DNA from: Clostridia bacterium
GTDB lineage: Bacteria; Bacillota; Clostridia; Oscillospirales; CAG-272
Reading direction: 5' to 3'
DNA length: 54,992 nucleotides
Assembly: GCA_900753295.1 (NCBI GenBank)
Contig: CAADYQ010000066.1
Coordinates: 1-54,992, forward strand
The notes beneath the pieces are model-generated. The model searched no databases. It saw nothing but the letters and a program-made list of their open reading frames with translations, and was not told where the DNA came from. The translations under genes and the position numbers were made by a program. Every line of letters starts with the position of its first letter. The stretch's first letter is position 1. Positions 23,261 to 31,635 of this stretch are shown here, piece by piece.

Positions 23261-24094
23261 ATGTCGATTTTCAAAAAAGATTCAAGCCGTTTTGAGCCAA
23301 TACATCCTGCGGAATACTATCAGAATTCCGATGACTGCATTGAGTGTAATGGGGCATACGACTTTACTCGCCTGTCTGCTGGCGAAAACCAGACAATCGT
23401 AGAGGTTCTGCGTGTGGCTGGTAGCGACAAATACACCCCCAAACAACGCGCATTGGGTCTTGCAAGCGAATCCTCCGTAGTCAAATACAAGGCGAGGGCC
23501 ATATTGAACGAAATTGTCGTACAGAGGTACTACGAATCAAAAAGCCCTTTGGACGTACTCGCTGTTGGGTTTGCATACCAAACCAAAGGAGCTATCGGGC
23601 GCCAGCAGGCCATTGTGTACTTTGAGAGATATTTAGGCGCGGCATCATCCCAATTAGTTGCCGAGGCACAGCGTGTTATGTTTGATGCCAACGACCCATT
23701 CTTCAGCTATAAACTGGCTGAGCTTTATGAACAAGAAGGATTATGGGATTCAGCTCTGAGATGTGCGCTCAAAGCCCAAAGCACGGACAAAAATTGCGCT
23801 CCGGCTTTTCCGCTTTTGATCGGTAAAATTTATCGGCATATAAGCCCGGCTGAATCACAAGCGTATCTCCAAAGGTACATGAGAGACGAACGCTACAGAC
23901 CGTATATGCCGCTTTTTCAAAAAGAACTTGATATATCCTCCGAATGGTTGGAAAACTCATACACATACACGCCAAGGCCGTATAAGCCTTCAAAGCGCGC
24001 ACTCCAAATGGAGGCGGACATCAAAGAAACCGCTCACAAGTACATAACAAACGAAAAAGCCCTTCTGCTGGGCGCAGAAGGGCGTAACGGGTAA
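23261..24094 (+). CDS. Unknown helical-repeat (TPR-like) protein between repressor and integrase
   Basis: A 277-residue cytoplasmic protein. The N-terminal 50 residues contain a Cys pair (DDCIECNG). The middle has two or three helical hairpins that look like TPR units, for example AIVYFERYLGAASSQLVAEA and ELYEQEGLWDSALRCALKAQ. There is no signal peptide or known enzyme motif. Base composition is visibly more AT-rich than the early operon. It is co-directional with repressor and integrase, so it is probably expressed in the lysogen. That place often carries lysogenic-conversion or phage-defence genes. No function can be assigned. Confidence 0.75.
   Translation: MSIFKKDSSRFEPIHPAEYYQNSDDCIECNGAYDFTRLSAGENQTIVEVLRVAGSDKYTPKQRALGLASESSVVKYKARAILNEIVVQRYYESKSPLDVLAVGFAYQTKGAIGRQQAIVYFERYLGAASSQLVAEAQRVMFDANDPFFSYKLAELYEQEGLWDSALRCALKAQSTDKNCAPAFPLLIGKIYRHISPAESQAYLQRYMRDERYRPYMPLFQKELDISSEWLENSYTYTPRPYKPSKRALQMEADIKETAHKYITNEKALLLGAEGRNG
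24059..24083 (-). terminator. Leftward-facing terminator inside the end of the TPR-like gene
   Basis: GCCCTTCTGC (24059-24068) and GCAGAAGGGC (24074-24083) form a perfect 10-bp hairpin with a 5-base loop. On the leftward strand a T5 run follows (AAAAA at 24054-24058 on the + strand). It should stop antisense transcription coming from the integrase side. On the + strand it has no T-run. Confidence 0.75.
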
Positions 24095-24099
24095 CAGAC

Positions 24100-25995
24100 A
24101 TGTCAGTAGATATTAAATGGCAGGTGCCAAAGGCACAGCCGGAGGCCAGCGAACTGGCCGTCGTATATGCTCGGTACTCAAGTCACAGTCAGGGAGAACA
24201 GTCCATCGAAGGGCAGCTCTCCAACGCGAGAGACTACGCCGCCGCACACGGCTACACCATCGTGCATGAATACGTTGACAGAGCAAAGAGCGGTCGGACG
24301 GATAACCGCGCCGAGTTCCAGCAGATGCTGAAGGACACGGCCAAAAGGCAATTCAGTGTTATCATTCTCTGGAAGGTTGACCGCTTCGGACGTAACCGCG
24401 AGGAGATCGCCATAAACAAGATGAAGTGCCGCAAGAACGGCGTGCGCGTCGAGTATGTGGCGGAAACCATCCCTGACAGCCCGGAGGGCGTGATCCTCGA
24501 AAGCGTGCTGGAAGGCTTCGCGGAGTATTACAGCCTACAGCTGTCGCAGAACATCCGCCGTGGCCGTGCTGAGAGCGCCGAGAAGTGCCAGTCGCTGGGC
24601 GGAAACCGCCCGCTGGGGTACAAGACCGGGCCGGACAAAAAGTTTGTCATAGACGAAAATACCGCGCCCACAGTGAAGATGATCTTCACCATGTATGCGG
24701 ATGGCAAGACAGTTACGGAAATCGTTGACAAGCTGAATGAAATGGGTCTGCGGACGTTGCGCGGTGGCCCCTTCACCAAGAACAGCTTGCATTCGATTCT
24801 GAAGAACAAGAAATACATCGGCATTTATGAGTATCAAGGCCGCGAGATCAAGAACGGCGTTCCTCGGATTATCGAGGACGACGTGTTTAACAAAGTACAG
24901 GAAATGCTGAAGATCAACAAACGAGCACCGGCGAAAACATGGTCGCGCGCCGACTACATCCTCACGGACAAGCTGTTTTGCGGCAAGTGCGGCGCTCTGA
25001 TGTTCGGCGAGAGCGGCACCAGTAAAACCGGCGCAAAGCATAATTACTACATCTGCTCCAACAAGAAGCGCTTCCGCTCCTGCGACAAAAAGGCCGTGCG
25101 ACAGGCAGACATTGAGGACACCGTGCTCAACGCCACCCATGAGCTGCTGCAAGACGACGAGCTGCTGGACTACATCGTTGACCGCACATGGGAGTATTAC
25201 CTTGCACAGGACAACAGTCAAGAGGAGCTGCGTAACCTTCAGCGGCAGCTTGCACAGACTGACACCGCCATATCAAACCTCATTCGGGCCATTGAGGCCG
25301 GAATACTGACCGAGGAAACCAAGAAGCGCATGGACGAGCTGACGCAGCAGAAAGCCGACCTGAAGGCGTCCATTGCCGACAGGGAAATCGCCCGCGGTTT
25401 CCACCTGCAAAAATCCCATATCGCATTTTATCTCCGCAGCCTGCGTGATGCTGACTGGTCGGACAAAGAGGCACAAAAGCGCCTGATCCAGACCTTCGTG
25501 AACGCGGTATTCGTTTACGACGACCACATAACGTTGACGTACAACTTCAGCGGAGATAAAAGCACCGTCACACTGCGTGATATGCAGCGTTTTGAAGACG
25601 GGGAGGAGTTCGGATGCCGTGCGTCTCGCTCCACCAATAACAAAAGGACGGCTTTAGCCGTTCTTTTGTTATTGAAGAAGCATCGAATAATTCGAACCCC
25701 CTCAAGCCCGAAGGGCTTGAAAAGGTTTGCGCCAGAAGAAACCACGGAGTCTGTACAAACAGACGCGCAAACCGGGGTTCAGAATCCCCTATGCTCCACC
25801 AATAACAAAAGGACGGCTTTAGCTGTCCTTTTGTTATTGAAGAAGTATCGAATAATTCGAACCCCCTCAAGCCCGAAGGGCTTAAAAAGGTTTGCGCCAG
25901 AAGAAACCACGGAGTCTGTACAAACAGACGCGCAAACCGGGGTTCAGAATCCCCGGCGTTCCTTATCATACGCGCGTGAGGAAATATACCCGTAA
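24100..25995 (+). CDS. Large serine recombinase (integrase) with repeat-extended C-terminus
   Basis: A site-specific recombinase that inserts and excises the prophage. The resolvase domain (about residues 19-160) has VYARYSS, with the catalytic Ser at 27 or 28, and a KVDRFGRN arginine motif. The recombinase domain follows at about 170-280. A zinc ribbon (CGKCGALM, later CSNKK and C) comes at about 300-335, then a coiled coil near 370-430. The normal end is expected around residue 505-515. From residue 510 the frame runs through two copies of a 55-residue repeat encoded by 165-bp direct repeats and stops at 25995, so the last 120 residues are probably not ancestral protein. Confidence 0.9.
   Translation: MSVDIKWQVPKAQPEASELAVVYARYSSHSQGEQSIEGQLSNARDYAAAHGYTIVHEYVDRAKSGRTDNRAEFQQMLKDTAKRQFSVIILWKVDRFGRNREEIAINKMKCRKNGVRVEYVAETIPDSPEGVILESVLEGFAEYYSLQLSQNIRRGRAESAEKCQSLGGNRPLGYKTGPDKKFVIDENTAPTVKMIFTMYADGKTVTEIVDKLNEMGLRTLRGGPFTKNSLHSILKNKKYIGIYEYQGREIKNGVPRIIEDDVFNKVQEMLKINKRAPAKTWSRADYILTDKLFCGKCGALMFGESGTSKTGAKHNYYICSNKKRFRSCDKKAVRQADIEDTVLNATHELLQDDELLDYIVDRTWEYYLAQDNSQEELRNLQRQLAQTDTAISNLIRAIEAGILTEETKKRMDELTQQKADLKASIADREIARGFHLQKSHIAFYLRSLRDADWSDKEAQKRLIQTFVNAVFVYDDHITLTYNFSGDKSTVTLRDMQRFEDGEEFGCRASRSTNNKRTALAVLLLLKKHRIIRTPSSPKGLKRFAPEETTESVQTDAQTGVQNPLCSTNNKRTALAVLLLLKKYRIIRTPSSPKGLKRFAPEETTESVQTDAQTGVQNPRRSLSYAREEIYP
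25636..25673. terminator. Terminator hairpin in repeat copy 1
   Basis: Seventeen bases (25636-25652) pair with 25657-25673 around TTTA, and the arm ends are rich in T and A, so it can act in both directions. In copy 1 the right arm is GCCGTTCTTTT and in copy 2 it is GCTGTCCTTTT. Each has one G-U pair at a different place, so pairing has been kept. Confidence 0.75.
25801..25838. terminator. Terminator hairpin in repeat copy 2
   Basis: Same element as at 25636-25673, shifted by 165 bases. The 17-base stem around TTTA has a single G-U pair. It lies inside the open reading frame of the recombinase, which supports the idea that the frame here is accidental. Confidence 0.75.
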
Positions 25996-26054
25996 GATGA
26001 AGAACGGGATGTCCGAAAGCTGTGCGGAGTGGAGGCTTTCGTGTATAGCTCAAT

Positions 26055-26076
26055 GACGGCGTGTGCCGTCTTTTTT
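26055..26076 (+). terminator. Intrinsic terminator after the prophage end
   Basis: GACGGC (26055-26060) and GCCGTC (26065-26070) pair around GTGT and are followed by six T. It terminates rightward transcription from the integrase. The stretch 25996-26191 shows no other gene. The host/prophage junction probably falls between about 25.6 and 26.0 kb. Confidence 0.85.
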
Positions 26077-26191
26077 CTTTACTAATGTGTACTCTGTATA
26101 TTGGTGTTCACTTGCCGGCGGTGTTTGCGATTTATGATTATTTGTTCTTTTTGCGGCTACGCCGTGTCACCGTATAATGCGATAAATCGTG

Positions 26192-26220
26192 TTGACAATT
26201 TCAACAATGTATGATATACT
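26192..26220 (+). promoter_or_regulatory. Promoter of the small membrane-protein gene
   Basis: TTGACA (26192-26197) and TATACT (26215-26220) with a 17-base spacer. Transcription would begin near 26227, about 25 bases before the ATG at 26252. Confidence 0.85.
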
Positions 26221-26251
26221 TGAAGCATAAATATAAAGATGGTGAATTTGA

Positions 26252-26731
26252 ATGTCGTTCGATTACGGTGTTTACTTCAGGCAGAATTGTATCGTTCCGT
26301 TGCTTCTTTTGCTGTTTTTTGCGGTTCTGCTTATCCGCGTCGGCTACAGGCTGGTCTTAAGACTTTCAAAAAACTTCTGCCTCGGCGCATTAAAAGAAAA
26401 CTCATTGACACTTGTTTTGCTTGCCGTACTCATTCTTTTTATAACGATAAGTGCGGTGCCTTTGCTGCGTGGCGGGATATACCTTTTGTTTGAAAAGGAG
26501 TCCGACGCTGTTGAAGTGAGCGGTGTTATTGAACGCACTGTGGAGATCGACGGGATAACGGGCGGTAAATACGGGACCGAAAACAATAACGGCAGGGGCG
26601 AGGTACTGATCGTGAACGGAGAAAAATATTATCTTACCACATACGGCGATCTGAAAGTCGGCGACAGCGTGGTGATGTCGGTGCTACCGCGTAGCAGGTT
26701 TGTTCTTAATATACAAAAGAAAGACCGGTAA
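26252..26731 (+). CDS. Two-TM membrane protein of unknown function
   Basis: A 159-residue protein. Hydrophobic helices lie at about residues 14-34 and 49-70. The C-terminal half (VSGVIERTVEIDGITGGKYG, then GEKYYLTTYGDLKVGDSVVM) looks like a small beta-barrel domain exposed on one side of the membrane. It is the first host-type gene after the prophage and has its own promoter. A frameshifted membrane gene follows in the same direction. No family is recognised. Confidence 0.7.
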   Translation: MSFDYGVYFRQNCIVPLLLLLFFAVLLIRVGYRLVLRLSKNFCLGALKENSLTLVLLAVLILFITISAVPLLRGGIYLLFEKESDAVEVSGVIERTVEIDGITGGKYGTENNNGRGEVLIVNGEKYYLTTYGDLKVGDSVVMSVLPRSRFVLNIQKKDR

Positions 26732-26786
26732 GTTACTTGCCGCCGGGCGCAGACGTATTGGATGAAAGAATAAAAAGGAGTCTACT

Positions 26787-27414
26787 ATGAAGAAGCAGGG
26801 CAATGCAAAGGAGTATATGTCATTTGACGATGCCGTACCGGTGCTGATAAGGCTTTGCGCCATAATGGTCCCGATAATGGCTGTGGATAATGGGGCTGCT
26901 TGTAACGAACAGGGTCGGCTTGGGCTATGATGGCTTTGCGGCGGATTCACACGAGCGTATATACGCCGGCAGGTCGGGTGTGATCGATATATACGAAAAC
27001 GGAAAAAAGGTCGGTGAGGCAGAGGCTCCGTCATCACGTTGGTACTCATTCATGATAGATGATAATGACAGGATCATATCGGTCCGGGGCGCGGAGGCGT
27101 ATTATATATCCGATCTTGACGGCAGGGTGATCGAAAAACGCGAGTACAGCTCTGATGTGTATGACGAGATTTTAAAGCGCCGGAAGCAGTTCAGCTCTCC
27201 GGCGGGCAGGGAATACACTGTGAGTAATATATTCGGCTATTACAGGGTCCTGCGTGATGACGGCGTCTGTGCTTTTGCCATGCCCGTGTTTGATTATATA
27301 ATAAATTTGATGCTTTTTGCAATGTTCCCGTGCTTGCTCACGTTCGTGCTGGTCTTGCTCACAAAAATGGGCAGGATATCATGGGGACGAAAAAAAGCGC
27401 CGTCTGTGAAATGA
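26787..27414 (+). pseudogene. Frameshifted membrane protein gene
   Basis: The first frame (26787-26930) reads MKKQGNAKEYMSFDDAVPVL and then a hydrophobic stretch. It loses coherence after PIMAV and stops. A second frame continues from about 26890 with MGLLVTNRVGLGYDGFAADS to a second TM helix (INLMLFAMFPCLLTFVLVLL). Removing one G at the GTGG near 26884 would give a continuous TM helix (PIMAVIMGLLVTN). The joined product would be about 208 residues with two TM helices and an extracellular beta-rich loop. It may be a recent mutation or a sequencing error. Confidence 0.7.
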
Positions 27415-27423
27415 CGGCGCTTT
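27394..27423. terminator. Bidirectional terminator between convergent genes
   Basis: AAAGCGCCGTC (27394-27404) pairs with GACGGCGCTTT (27413-27423). On the leftward strand it is followed by a long T-run, so it serves mainly the anti-sigma gene, and on the + strand the frameshifted gene. Confidence 0.85.
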
Positions 27424-27522
27424 AACGCTCAACAAGACTGAATATGTCCCGGCGCATAATGGCAGGATATACATCGAAAACGAGTACAGGCATTTGACAT
27501 GAGGCGCCGGACAGTCACGGGC

Positions 27523-28860
27523 TCAGTCGGTCAGTGGAACATAATATTCGGAAGTTGAGGAGATGATGATGCTTGTGAAGCCGCGCGTATTGGAAAGCGC
27601 GCATATAAATTCCGGCGTGAGGTTTTCGGGAGCAAGTGTGAATCCGACCCCTCTGTCCCATGATGCAAAATTTTTGAACATATCGGAATTCCGGGAGAGG
27701 ACATCTTCGGTTTTCCAATCGTATTCCGGGTCTGCCCTCATGCCGGGAATGGTGATCCTTACAACTATATTATCGTTGCGGCGGTTGGCTTCGGTGACGA
27801 GAAGGCTCAATACCTTTGCAAGATAGTCGGTATCCCGGTAAAGATTGTGATCCCGGAATGCACTGTGATCTACATAGTATTCATCTACGGAGATGTAATA
27901 GTTAGATACGGTCAGCTTTTTAAGATCAGCGTCCGCAAGCTCCGATGCTGTATATTCTATCGGTGCTATATCATCGAGAAGTCCGGCGTCCGACTCGTAT
28001 TGCATTTTACGGGCAATCGACAGATAGCAGGAGGACGTGTCGGATAGCGCATCAAATGCGCGACCAAGCTCGCGCTTTGTGGCGAACAGATACAGCGTTT
28101 CTTTCTCCACGGAGCAGTTTATCCCGGCGCTTTTCAGCTCGGCACAGTATTTTTCGGCAAAGCTGAGTTTGAATGCACGCACGGCGGCAGAGTATTCGCG
28201 CGGCTCGTGAAATCCAAAGCTGTATGACATATCATCGATATCGGCGTCAAGACTCTCTGTGTCTATCCTGCCATCCTTTGTATATCTTTCGATAAGGTCG
28301 GCGTATTTGTTTTGCAGTTCGGCAAGATACTCCGGACTGCTCGCCGTCGGCGCTCCGTCGTATGCCGGCAGCTCGTTCTGCTCGAGGTGCTTTTTGAAAA
28401 AGCGGAGCCGCTCAAGCGTTTTTTCACGGTTTTCATATTCGTAGCGGATGTCGGACAATAGCCTGCCGTTATACACGAATTCTCCGGGTATTTTTCCGGT
28501 GTGTGTGAGAGTAAGGGTGAAAACGCTCGTATCATTGTCATCGATCTTTTCCAGAATGTCGTAAAGCGACTTCCGGGTCATCACACCGTGCCACAGGGGA
28601 CCTCTATCGTGATTATCATCCACCGCGGGGGGATTGGGACTTTCAGTCCCCTCCGATGTGGTATCGGGCGGCAGCGGTTGGCGTTTTAATGCCATGGATA
28701 CCACCGGGATAGCAACTATCATAAACGCAAGGCATGCGGCAAGCGCTGATACAAAGCGCTTGGCGCGCCTTTTTTTCAGCTTTTTTTCGGTCGCGAGATA
28801 GTCACCTATTATGTCGGCATCAAGCGTGCCGAGGGCGTCGGTCAGAAGTTCTTGTTTCAT
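27523..28860 (-). CDS. Anti-sigma-like membrane protein
   Basis: A 445-residue protein whose start overlaps the end of a sigma factor gene. The N-terminal 35 residues (MKQELLTDALGTLDADIIGD) probably bind the sigma factor in the cytoplasm. One TM helix lies at about residues 37-58. A Pro/Thr/Ser-rich spacer and a 370-residue extracellular part with no recognised domain follow. The N-terminal motif matches that of the second anti-sigma gene at 39266, which supports the call. It probably senses an envelope signal. Confidence 0.75.
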   Translation of the reverse strand: MKQELLTDALGTLDADIIGDYLATEKKLKKRRAKRFVSALAACLAFMIVAIPVVSMALKRQPLPPDTTSEGTESPNPPAVDDNHDRGPLWHGVMTRKSLYDILEKIDDNDTSVFTLTLTHTGKIPGEFVYNGRLLSDIRYEYENREKTLERLRFFKKHLEQNELPAYDGAPTASSPEYLAELQNKYADLIERYTKDGRIDTESLDADIDDMSYSFGFHEPREYSAAVRAFKLSFAEKYCAELKSAGINCSVEKETLYLFATKRELGRAFDALSDTSSCYLSIARKMQYESDAGLLDDIAPIEYTASELADADLKKLTVSNYYISVDEYYVDHSAFRDHNLYRDTDYLAKVLSLLVTEANRRNDNIVVRITIPGMRADPEYDWKTEDVLSRNSDMFKNFASWDRGVGFTLAPENLTPEFICALSNTRGFTSIIISSTSEYYVPLTD

Positions 28861-29429
28861 ACATACACTCCGTTCTTTTCGAGGTGCGCGCGCAGACCCG
28901 CGCGGATCGCGGCAAGCTCCTTGTGTACGCCGGACCGCGTTATACCCAGGTCGGAGGCTATCGCGGCGGCTGATCTTGACATATAGTAGCGCGCGACAAA
29001 CATATATCGGCGGCGTTCGCCGAGGCTGCGCACATACTCGCCTATGAGCCTGCCAAGCTCGGCGGCTTCAAGCTCGCGGTCGGGACCCGCAAGCGTTTCG
29101 CTCAACTCGTCAATTGACACGGTAAGCTCGGAGGGGACGCGCTTTTTGGCATTTCCGGCTTTGTAGCGGTTTATCGCTATGCGCCGCGCTATCTGTGTGA
29201 TAAAGGCGGGCAGGATCGCGGGACGTGTCGGCGGTATCGCGTTCCATACCGCAAGGTATGTGTCGTTCCGGCATTCCTCGCTGTCGCATTTGTCCGCGAG
29301 AATGCCGAACGCCAGCCCGAAGATCAACCTGCCGTATTTGCGGTCGGTGGCGCGTATTGCATTTTCGTCGCGCTCCCAGTACATTTCAATGATGTCCTCA
29401 TCTGTGGGATGCCCTTTTGGTCTGTCCAT
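28857..29429 (-). CDS. ECF-like sigma-70 family factor
   Basis: A 190-residue alternative sigma factor. Region 2 includes DIIEMYWERDENAIRATDRK, CDSEECRNDTYLAVWNAIPP and FITQIARRIAINRYKA. Region 4 is the C-terminal helix-turn-helix AAAIASDLGITRSGVHKELA. The same architecture, including the end AHLEKNGVYV, is seen in the factor at 38679. It is translationally coupled to the anti-sigma gene by an ATGA-type overlap at 28857-28860. The target genes are unknown; it may drive its own operon. Confidence 0.88.
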   Translation of the reverse strand: MDRPKGHPTDEDIIEMYWERDENAIRATDRKYGRLIFGLAFGILADKCDSEECRNDTYLAVWNAIPPTRPAILPAFITQIARRIAINRYKAGNAKKRVPSELTVSIDELSETLAGPDRELEAAELGRLIGEYVRSLGERRRYMFVARYYMSRSAAAIASDLGITRSGVHKELAAIRAGLRAHLEKNGVYV

Positions 29430-29507
29430 GCTTTCTCCTTTCTTGTCGCGGTGCCTTCACTTATATATGTCACAAAAAAACGTAAAAAGCGGAGTGTATT
29501 CAATAAA

Positions 29508-29536
29508 ATTATATCAGAAAATTTATCATTGAGCAA
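29508..29536 (-). promoter_or_regulatory. Promoter of the sigma/anti-sigma operon
   Basis: On the leftward strand TTGCTC (29536-29531) and TATAAT (29513-29508) are 17 bases apart. The -10 is perfect and the -35 is a 4-of-6 match. The leader to the sigma ATG at 29429 is about 75 bases. Confidence 0.6.
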
Positions 29537-29543
29537 GAAAAAA

Positions 29544-29579
29544 GGGCGCTGAAAAACTCAAATGAGTTTTTCAGCGCCC
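29544..29579. terminator. Long-stem terminator of the pckG side
   Basis: GGGCGCTGAAAAACTCA (29544-29560) pairs perfectly with 29563-29579. It lies just after the pckG stop. It belongs to a family of near-identical hairpins seen again at 43208, 48390 and 49208. Confidence 0.85.
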
Positions 29580-29596
29580 CAAATATAATTATGAAC

Positions 29597-31381
29597 TTAT
29601 GCGCGAAGTCTTGCTTCGAGAGCGGAAAGTTCCTCGTACATCTCGGCGGGGACGTGATCTCCGACCTGAGCGTAGAACTCCTTGATGTTCTCGATATCGG
29701 CAAGCCATGCTTCCTTGTCAACGCTTACAAGGTCGCGGATGGTGTCAACGGTTATGCCGTCAAGACCTTCAATGTTGATGTCCTCAGCCTTCGGAACGTA
29801 ACCGATAGCGGTGAGGTCGGCATCGACCTTGTCCTCGCAACGGGCAAGGATCCAGTCAACAACGCGGAGGTTGTCGCCAAATCCGGGCCAGATGAAGTTG
29901 CCGTCGGCATCGGTGCGGAACCAGTTGACGTGGAAGATCTTCGGTGCGTGAGGAATGATCTTGCCCATGTCAAGCCAATGCTGCCAGTAGTCGCCCATGT
30001 TGTAGCCGACGAAGGGACGCATTGCCATCGGGTCGCGACGGACTACGCCGACCGCACCGGCAGCTGCTGCGGTGGTCTCCGAAGCCATGATGGAGCCGAC
30101 AAAGGTACCGTTCTGCCAGCTGGTGGACTGATATACCAGCGGAGCGGTCTTGGCGCGTCTTCCGCCGAAGATGATGGCGGAAACGGGAACGCCCGCGGGA
30201 TTGTTGAATTCCTTGGAGAGGCAGGGGCAGTTGACTGCCTTGGCGGTAAAGCGGCTGTTGGGATGAGCACCGGAGGTGTTGACCTTGTCAGCCTTGTTGT
30301 ACTTGGTGTAATCCCACTTCTCGCCCTTCCAGTTGAGAGCGTTCTTGGGAGGATTATTGTCAAGGCCTTCCCACCATACGGTGTTGTTGTCAAGGTTGTG
30401 GCACACGTTGGTGAAGATGGTGTCCTTCATGCAGGTGTGGAGAGCGTTCGGGTTGGACTTTTCGTTGGTGCCGGGGGCAACGCCGAAGAAGCCGTTCTCG
30501 GGGTTCATAGCCCACAGTCTGCCGTCCTTGCCTATGCGCAGCCATGCAATGTCGTCGCCGACGGTCCAGGTCTTGAAGCCCTTCTTGCGATAGACCTCAG
30601 GCGGAATGAGCATTGCGAGGTTGGTCTTGCCGCAGGCAGAGGGGAATGCGGCGCAGACATACTTGACCTCGCCGTCCGGGAACTCAACACCGAGGATGAG
30701 CATATGCTCAGCCATCCAGTTTTCCTTGCGGCCGAGGTAGGAGGCGATACGGAGAGCGAAGCACTTCTTGCCGAGCAGAACGTTTCCGCCGTAGCCGGAG
30801 TTGACCGACCAGATGGTGTTGTCCTGAGGGAAGTGGCATATGTAGCGGTTGTTCTCATCAAGCTGCGCCTTGGAGTGCAGGCCCTTGATGTAGTTGTCGC
30901 TGTCGCCGATGGCATCGAGGATATCGTTGCCAACACGGGTCATGATGAGCATGTTGAGCACGACGTAAATGGAGTCGGTAAGCTCAATGCCGTACTTTGC
31001 AAAGTCGGAGCCTACGATACCCATGGAGTAGGGGATAACGTACATGGTTCTGCCCTTCATGGAGCCGCGGTAGATCTTTTTAAGTCTCTCGTAGCACTCA
31101 TTCGGCTCGATCCAGTTGTTGATGTTGCCTGCTTCCTCCTTTGTGGGGGTGCAGATGAAGGTTCTGCCTTCAACACGTGCAACGTCGTTGACGGCGGTGC
31201 GGTGCAGATAGCAACCGGGGAGAAGCTCCTGGTTGAGCTTTATCATTTCGCCGGTCGAGCATGCCTCGGCACGGAGCTTTTCAGCCTGCTCCTCGCTACC
31301 GTCTATCCAGACGATATTGTCGGGGCAGGTCATCTCGGCCATTTCCTTGACCCAGTCAAGAATGTACTTGTTGGTGGTCAT
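29597..31381 (-). CDS. pckG: Phosphoenolpyruvate carboxykinase (GTP)
   Basis: Interconverts oxaloacetate and PEP with GTP/GDP; in anaerobes it often runs toward oxaloacetate. The 594-residue length is typical. Motifs are AAFPSACGKTN (P-loop with active-site Cys, about residues 247-256), PENGFFGVAPGTN, the substrate loop FGGRRAKTAPLVYQ, and the metal-binding region around TVGDDIAWL. No defect is seen. It is monocistronic, with its own promoter and terminator. Confidence 0.97.
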   Translation of the reverse strand: MTTNKYILDWVKEMAEMTCPDNIVWIDGSEEQAEKLRAEACSTGEMIKLNQELLPGCYLHRTAVNDVARVEGRTFICTPTKEEAGNINNWIEPNECYERLKKIYRGSMKGRTMYVIPYSMGIVGSDFAKYGIELTDSIYVVLNMLIMTRVGNDILDAIGDSDNYIKGLHSKAQLDENNRYICHFPQDNTIWSVNSGYGGNVLLGKKCFALRIASYLGRKENWMAEHMLILGVEFPDGEVKYVCAAFPSACGKTNLAMLIPPEVYRKKGFKTWTVGDDIAWLRIGKDGRLWAMNPENGFFGVAPGTNEKSNPNALHTCMKDTIFTNVCHNLDNNTVWWEGLDNNPPKNALNWKGEKWDYTKYNKADKVNTSGAHPNSRFTAKAVNCPCLSKEFNNPAGVPVSAIIFGGRRAKTAPLVYQSTSWQNGTFVGSIMASETTAAAAGAVGVVRRDPMAMRPFVGYNMGDYWQHWLDMGKIIPHAPKIFHVNWFRTDADGNFIWPGFGDNLRVVDWILARCEDKVDADLTAIGYVPKAEDINIEGLDGITVDTIRDLVSVDKEAWLADIENIKEFYAQVGDHVPAEMYEELSALEARLRA

Positions 31382-31455
31382 GTGGTTTTCTCCTTTGATT
31401 TATCTATTGTTATTTTTTTAACAATGGTGTGTCCCAGTGGAACATTTTCACCTAT

Positions 31456-31484
31456 ATTGTACATCAAAAGGAGTTTTTTTTCAA
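31456..31484 (-). promoter_or_regulatory. pckG promoter
   Basis: On the leftward strand TTGAAA (31484-31479) and TACAAT (31461-31456) with a 17-base spacer. The leader of about 70 bases contains TTGTTAAAAAAATAACAA, a small AT-rich inverted repeat that could be a regulator site. Confidence 0.75.
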
Positions 31485-31577
31485 GGGGGATTTCAAATGT
31501 TACATTTCATTAACAGTCCTTGCCGCCCGGCAGGGAAAAGATATACATTATGCACACAAAAAGCTTGGGGCATTGCC

Positions 31578-31606
31578 TTGAAAATTATGCTGATTAATTG
31601 TATAAT
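31578..31606 (+). promoter_or_regulatory. Promoter of the ABC transporter operon
   Basis: TTGAAA (31578-31583) and TATAAT (31601-31606) with a 17-base spacer. Transcription would start near 31613, giving a short leader before the ATG at 31636. Confidence 0.85.
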
Positions 31607-31635
31607 AAATCATCCTATTAACACGGAGTTTCGTC

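Larger units (their letters stand above)
25628..25957. repeat. Two tandem 165-bp direct repeats at the prophage right end
   Basis: Copy 1 is 25628-25792 and copy 2 is 25793-25957, nearly identical. Each unit begins GCTCCACCAATAAC, like the 3' end of a tRNA with CCA. It contains a terminator hairpin, the palindrome CGAATAATTCG, a hairpin CAAGCCC/GGGCTTG, a nested stem GGTTTGCGC/GCGCAAACC around GTCTGT/ACAGAC, and a T-arm-like end GGGG-TTCAGAAT-CCCC. The length is a multiple of three, so the recombinase frame stays open. It may mark attachment-site remnants of repeated integration. Confidence 0.85.

Noticed and set aside
25774..25800. Intact tRNA gene
   Set aside because: A T-arm-like hairpin and CTCCACCA are present, but the loop has eight bases and no acceptor, D or anticodon arms fit upstream.
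25628..25957. CRISPR array
   Set aside because: Only two 165-bp units with no short repeat/spacer pattern; they are tandem duplicates.
25568..26053. Leftward frame over the 165-bp repeats with GIRTP-like text
   Set aside because: GIRTP comes from translating a T-arm-like sequence in reverse; such frames are well-known false genes near tRNA-like sequence.
29591..31513. 640-residue + strand frame opposite pckG
   Set aside because: pckG on the other strand is unambiguous, with all motifs; this frame is a codon-bias shadow.
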